From Candidatus Thorarchaeota archaeon MP8T_1 (lineage in GTDB: Archaea; Asgardarchaeota; Thorarchaeia; Thorarchaeales; Thorarchaeaceae): 7,318 nucleotides of DNA. Below are positions 6,324-7,318 of this stretch, in pieces. Position 1 is the stretch's first letter; the number at the start of each line of letters is the position of its first letter. A program made the position numbers and the translations under genes. The stretch lies in NCBI GenBank assembly GCA_002825465.1, contig PJER01000101.1:1-7318 (forward strand), in the 5' to 3' direction. Below the pieces are notes generated by a model. The model saw nothing but the letters and a program-made list of their open reading frames with translations, made no database searches and had not been told where the DNA came from.

Positions 6324-6986
6324 ATGACTGTTGAAAGCGATCTGATACAGATAACTTTGCAGAGCCTATTTGTATCAGGTTCAGCGGCACTCCTAGCCTC
6401 AGCAATCGGATTGCCGATTGGGCTCTTCCTGGGCCTTAAGAGGTTCAAGGGGAGATCCGTAATCATTGGCATTTTCAACTCATTAATTGGATTGCCAACA
6501 GTTGCACTCGGTCTTCTCCTCTACCTCATGTTCTCAAATGCAGGTCCGCTTGGATTCCTGGACCTACTCTATACTCCTATTGGCATCATTATTGGTCAGA
6601 CAATACTCGTGATACCAATAATGATCAGTGTAACAACCGAAACCATCACCAGTGTGGACGATTCGATTAGAGATCTAGCGCTCACTCTTGGAGCGGATGA
6701 CAGAGGAGCTGCATTCACTGTTGTCCGCGAATCATTTGGCGGAATCCTACTTGCCAGCTCAGCTAGTTTCAGCAGAGCAATTGCTGAACTTGGTGTTGCC
6801 CTCATGATTGGAGGAAATATACGGGGTCTAACCAGGGTACTAACAACATCAATAGCTCTGGAAACAACGAGAGGAGAGATTGCACTTGGTCTCGGGCTCA
6901 CGATTATCCTAATTACTCTGATTCTTGTTGTCAATGCAGGACTTGGGTTATTACGAAAAAGGGTTCAGTGGTGGTTATGGGAATAG
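6324..6986 (+). CDS. tupB: Tungstate ABC transporter permease TupB
   Basis: TupB is the integral membrane subunit that forms the tungstate channel and couples to the ATPase. The 220 residues match the usual length. Hydrophobic segments lie near 12-37, 46-71, 83-105, 137-163 and 185-209, consistent with a five- to six-helix permease of the binding-protein-dependent type. The cytoplasmic coupling (EAA-type) loop is seen at about 115-135 ([20 protein letters not shown], with the conserved Gly123). It is followed by [19 protein letters not shown] (150-168), a segment typical of Tup/Mod-type permeases. The ATG is preceded by GAGTGG (6311-6316) with a 7-nt spacer. Its 3' end overlaps the start of tupC, which suggests translational coupling. 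Confidence 0.92.
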   Translation: MTVESDLIQITLQSLFVSGSAALLASAIGLPIGLFLGLKRFKGRSVIIGIFNSLIGLPTVALGLLLYLMFSNAGPLGFLDLLYTPIGIIIGQTILVIPIMISVTTETITSVDDSIRDLALTLGADDRGAAFTVVRESFGGILLASSASFSRAIAELGVALMIGGNIRGLTRVLTTSIALETTRGEIALGLGLTIILITLILVVNAGLGLLRKRVQWWLWE

Positions 6987-7318
6987 TCCAGCTAGAAAGC
7001 GTTTCAGTAGAATTCGGAAGTGCCACAGCACTTGACGATGTAAGCTTTTCAATCAGCGCTGGAGAGATGTTCTCAATCATCGGACCAAATGGTGCTGGAA
7101 AGACTACAGCCCTTCGAGTTATTGCAGGGCTTTTGAAACCATCCAAAGGAACCGTGAAATTTCACGACATTATCATCTCAGACATTAATAGACAGGACCT
7201 TAGAAAACAAGCGCCCATGGTCTTCCAAAAACCCACCTTGTTCAATACGACGCTTTTCAAGAATGTCGCATATGGACTCAGAATGCGTGGAATCGCTGAG
7301 GAGCAGGTCAAGCGAACC
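6977..7318 (+). CDS. tupC: Tungstate ABC transporter ATP-binding protein TupC (3' partial)
   Basis: TupC is the nucleotide-binding subunit that hydrolyses ATP to drive tungstate import through TupB. The frame is open to the window end, giving 114 codons. Visible motifs are the A-loop region (VEFG, 11-14), Walker [10 protein letters not shown] (36-44) and the Q-loop VFQKP (82-86, Gln84). The LSGGQ signature and Walker B would lie beyond the window. The ATG at 6977 lies inside the last codons of tupB, a 10-bp overlap. Two in-frame GTG codons at 6968 and 6971 are alternative starts adding three or two residues. The purines GGTGG just before the ATG could act as the ribosome-binding site. Specificity is assigned from the operon, since ATPases of this kind look alike across oxyanion transporters. 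Confidence 0.9.
   Translation, partial: MGIVQLESVSVEFGSATALDDVSFSISAGEMFSIIGPNGAGKTTALRVIAGLLKPSKGTVKFHDIIISDINRQDLRKQAPMVFQKPTLFNTTLFKNVAYGLRMRGIAEEQVKRT

Noticed and set aside
6031..6405. 124-codon minus-strand open frame across the tupA-tupB junction
   Set aside because: It is antisense to two well-supported transporter genes and has a low-complexity translation without family features.
6596..6934. 112-codon minus-strand open frame inside tupB
   Set aside because: Its translation is the antisense reading of the permease helices and has no independent support.

Overview
The window is most likely a fragment of an archaeal genome, possibly Asgard-like, though I cannot fix the lineage. The case for archaea is indirect. 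The large membrane protein has eight N-glycosylation sequons on its predicted outer side. The tungstate-binding protein has an N-terminal membrane anchor and no lipobox. The cysteine-rich ferredoxin resembles proteins I associate with archaea and anaerobes. Base composition is moderate, and several starts have purine-rich Shine-Dalgarno sequences. A bacterial source cannot be excluded, because peptide deformylase, UPF0182 and TupABC all occur in bacteria.

Layout from left to right: (1) the 3' two thirds of a plus-strand UDP-sugar 4-epimerase-like gene, cut by the window edge; (2) converging on it with a 14-bp overlap, a 1005-codon minus-strand gene for a UPF0182 (COG1615-type) membrane protein; (3) upstream of that on the same strand, a peptide deformylase gene; (4) a 94-bp divergent intergenic region with an inverted repeat and a direct repeat; (5) a plus-strand gene for a cysteine-rich protein ending in a two-cluster ferredoxin domain; (6) a 118-bp intergenic region with a 9-bp-arm palindrome that closely fits the molybdate/tungstate regulator (ModE) box; (7) the tungstate ABC transporter genes tupA, tupB and the 5' part of tupC, with tupB and tupC overlapping. 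No intergenic stretch exceeds about 120 bases. I saw no tRNA, rRNA, CRISPR array or mobile element.

The clearest functional unit is the tup operon. TupA captures tungstate outside the cell, TupB is the membrane channel and TupC powers uptake. The metal would supply tungstopterin enzymes such as aldehyde:ferredoxin oxidoreductases, which use ferredoxin; the ferredoxin-type neighbour may or may not be related to this. The palindrome just upstream of tupA, between a TATA-like element and the Shine-Dalgarno sequence, suggests oxyanion-responsive control. The most unusual proteins are the UPF0182 protein, which carries a cytoplasmic coiled coil and an apparent beta-rich C-terminal extension, and the peptide deformylase, an enzyme not expected in archaea because they do not start translation with formyl-methionine.
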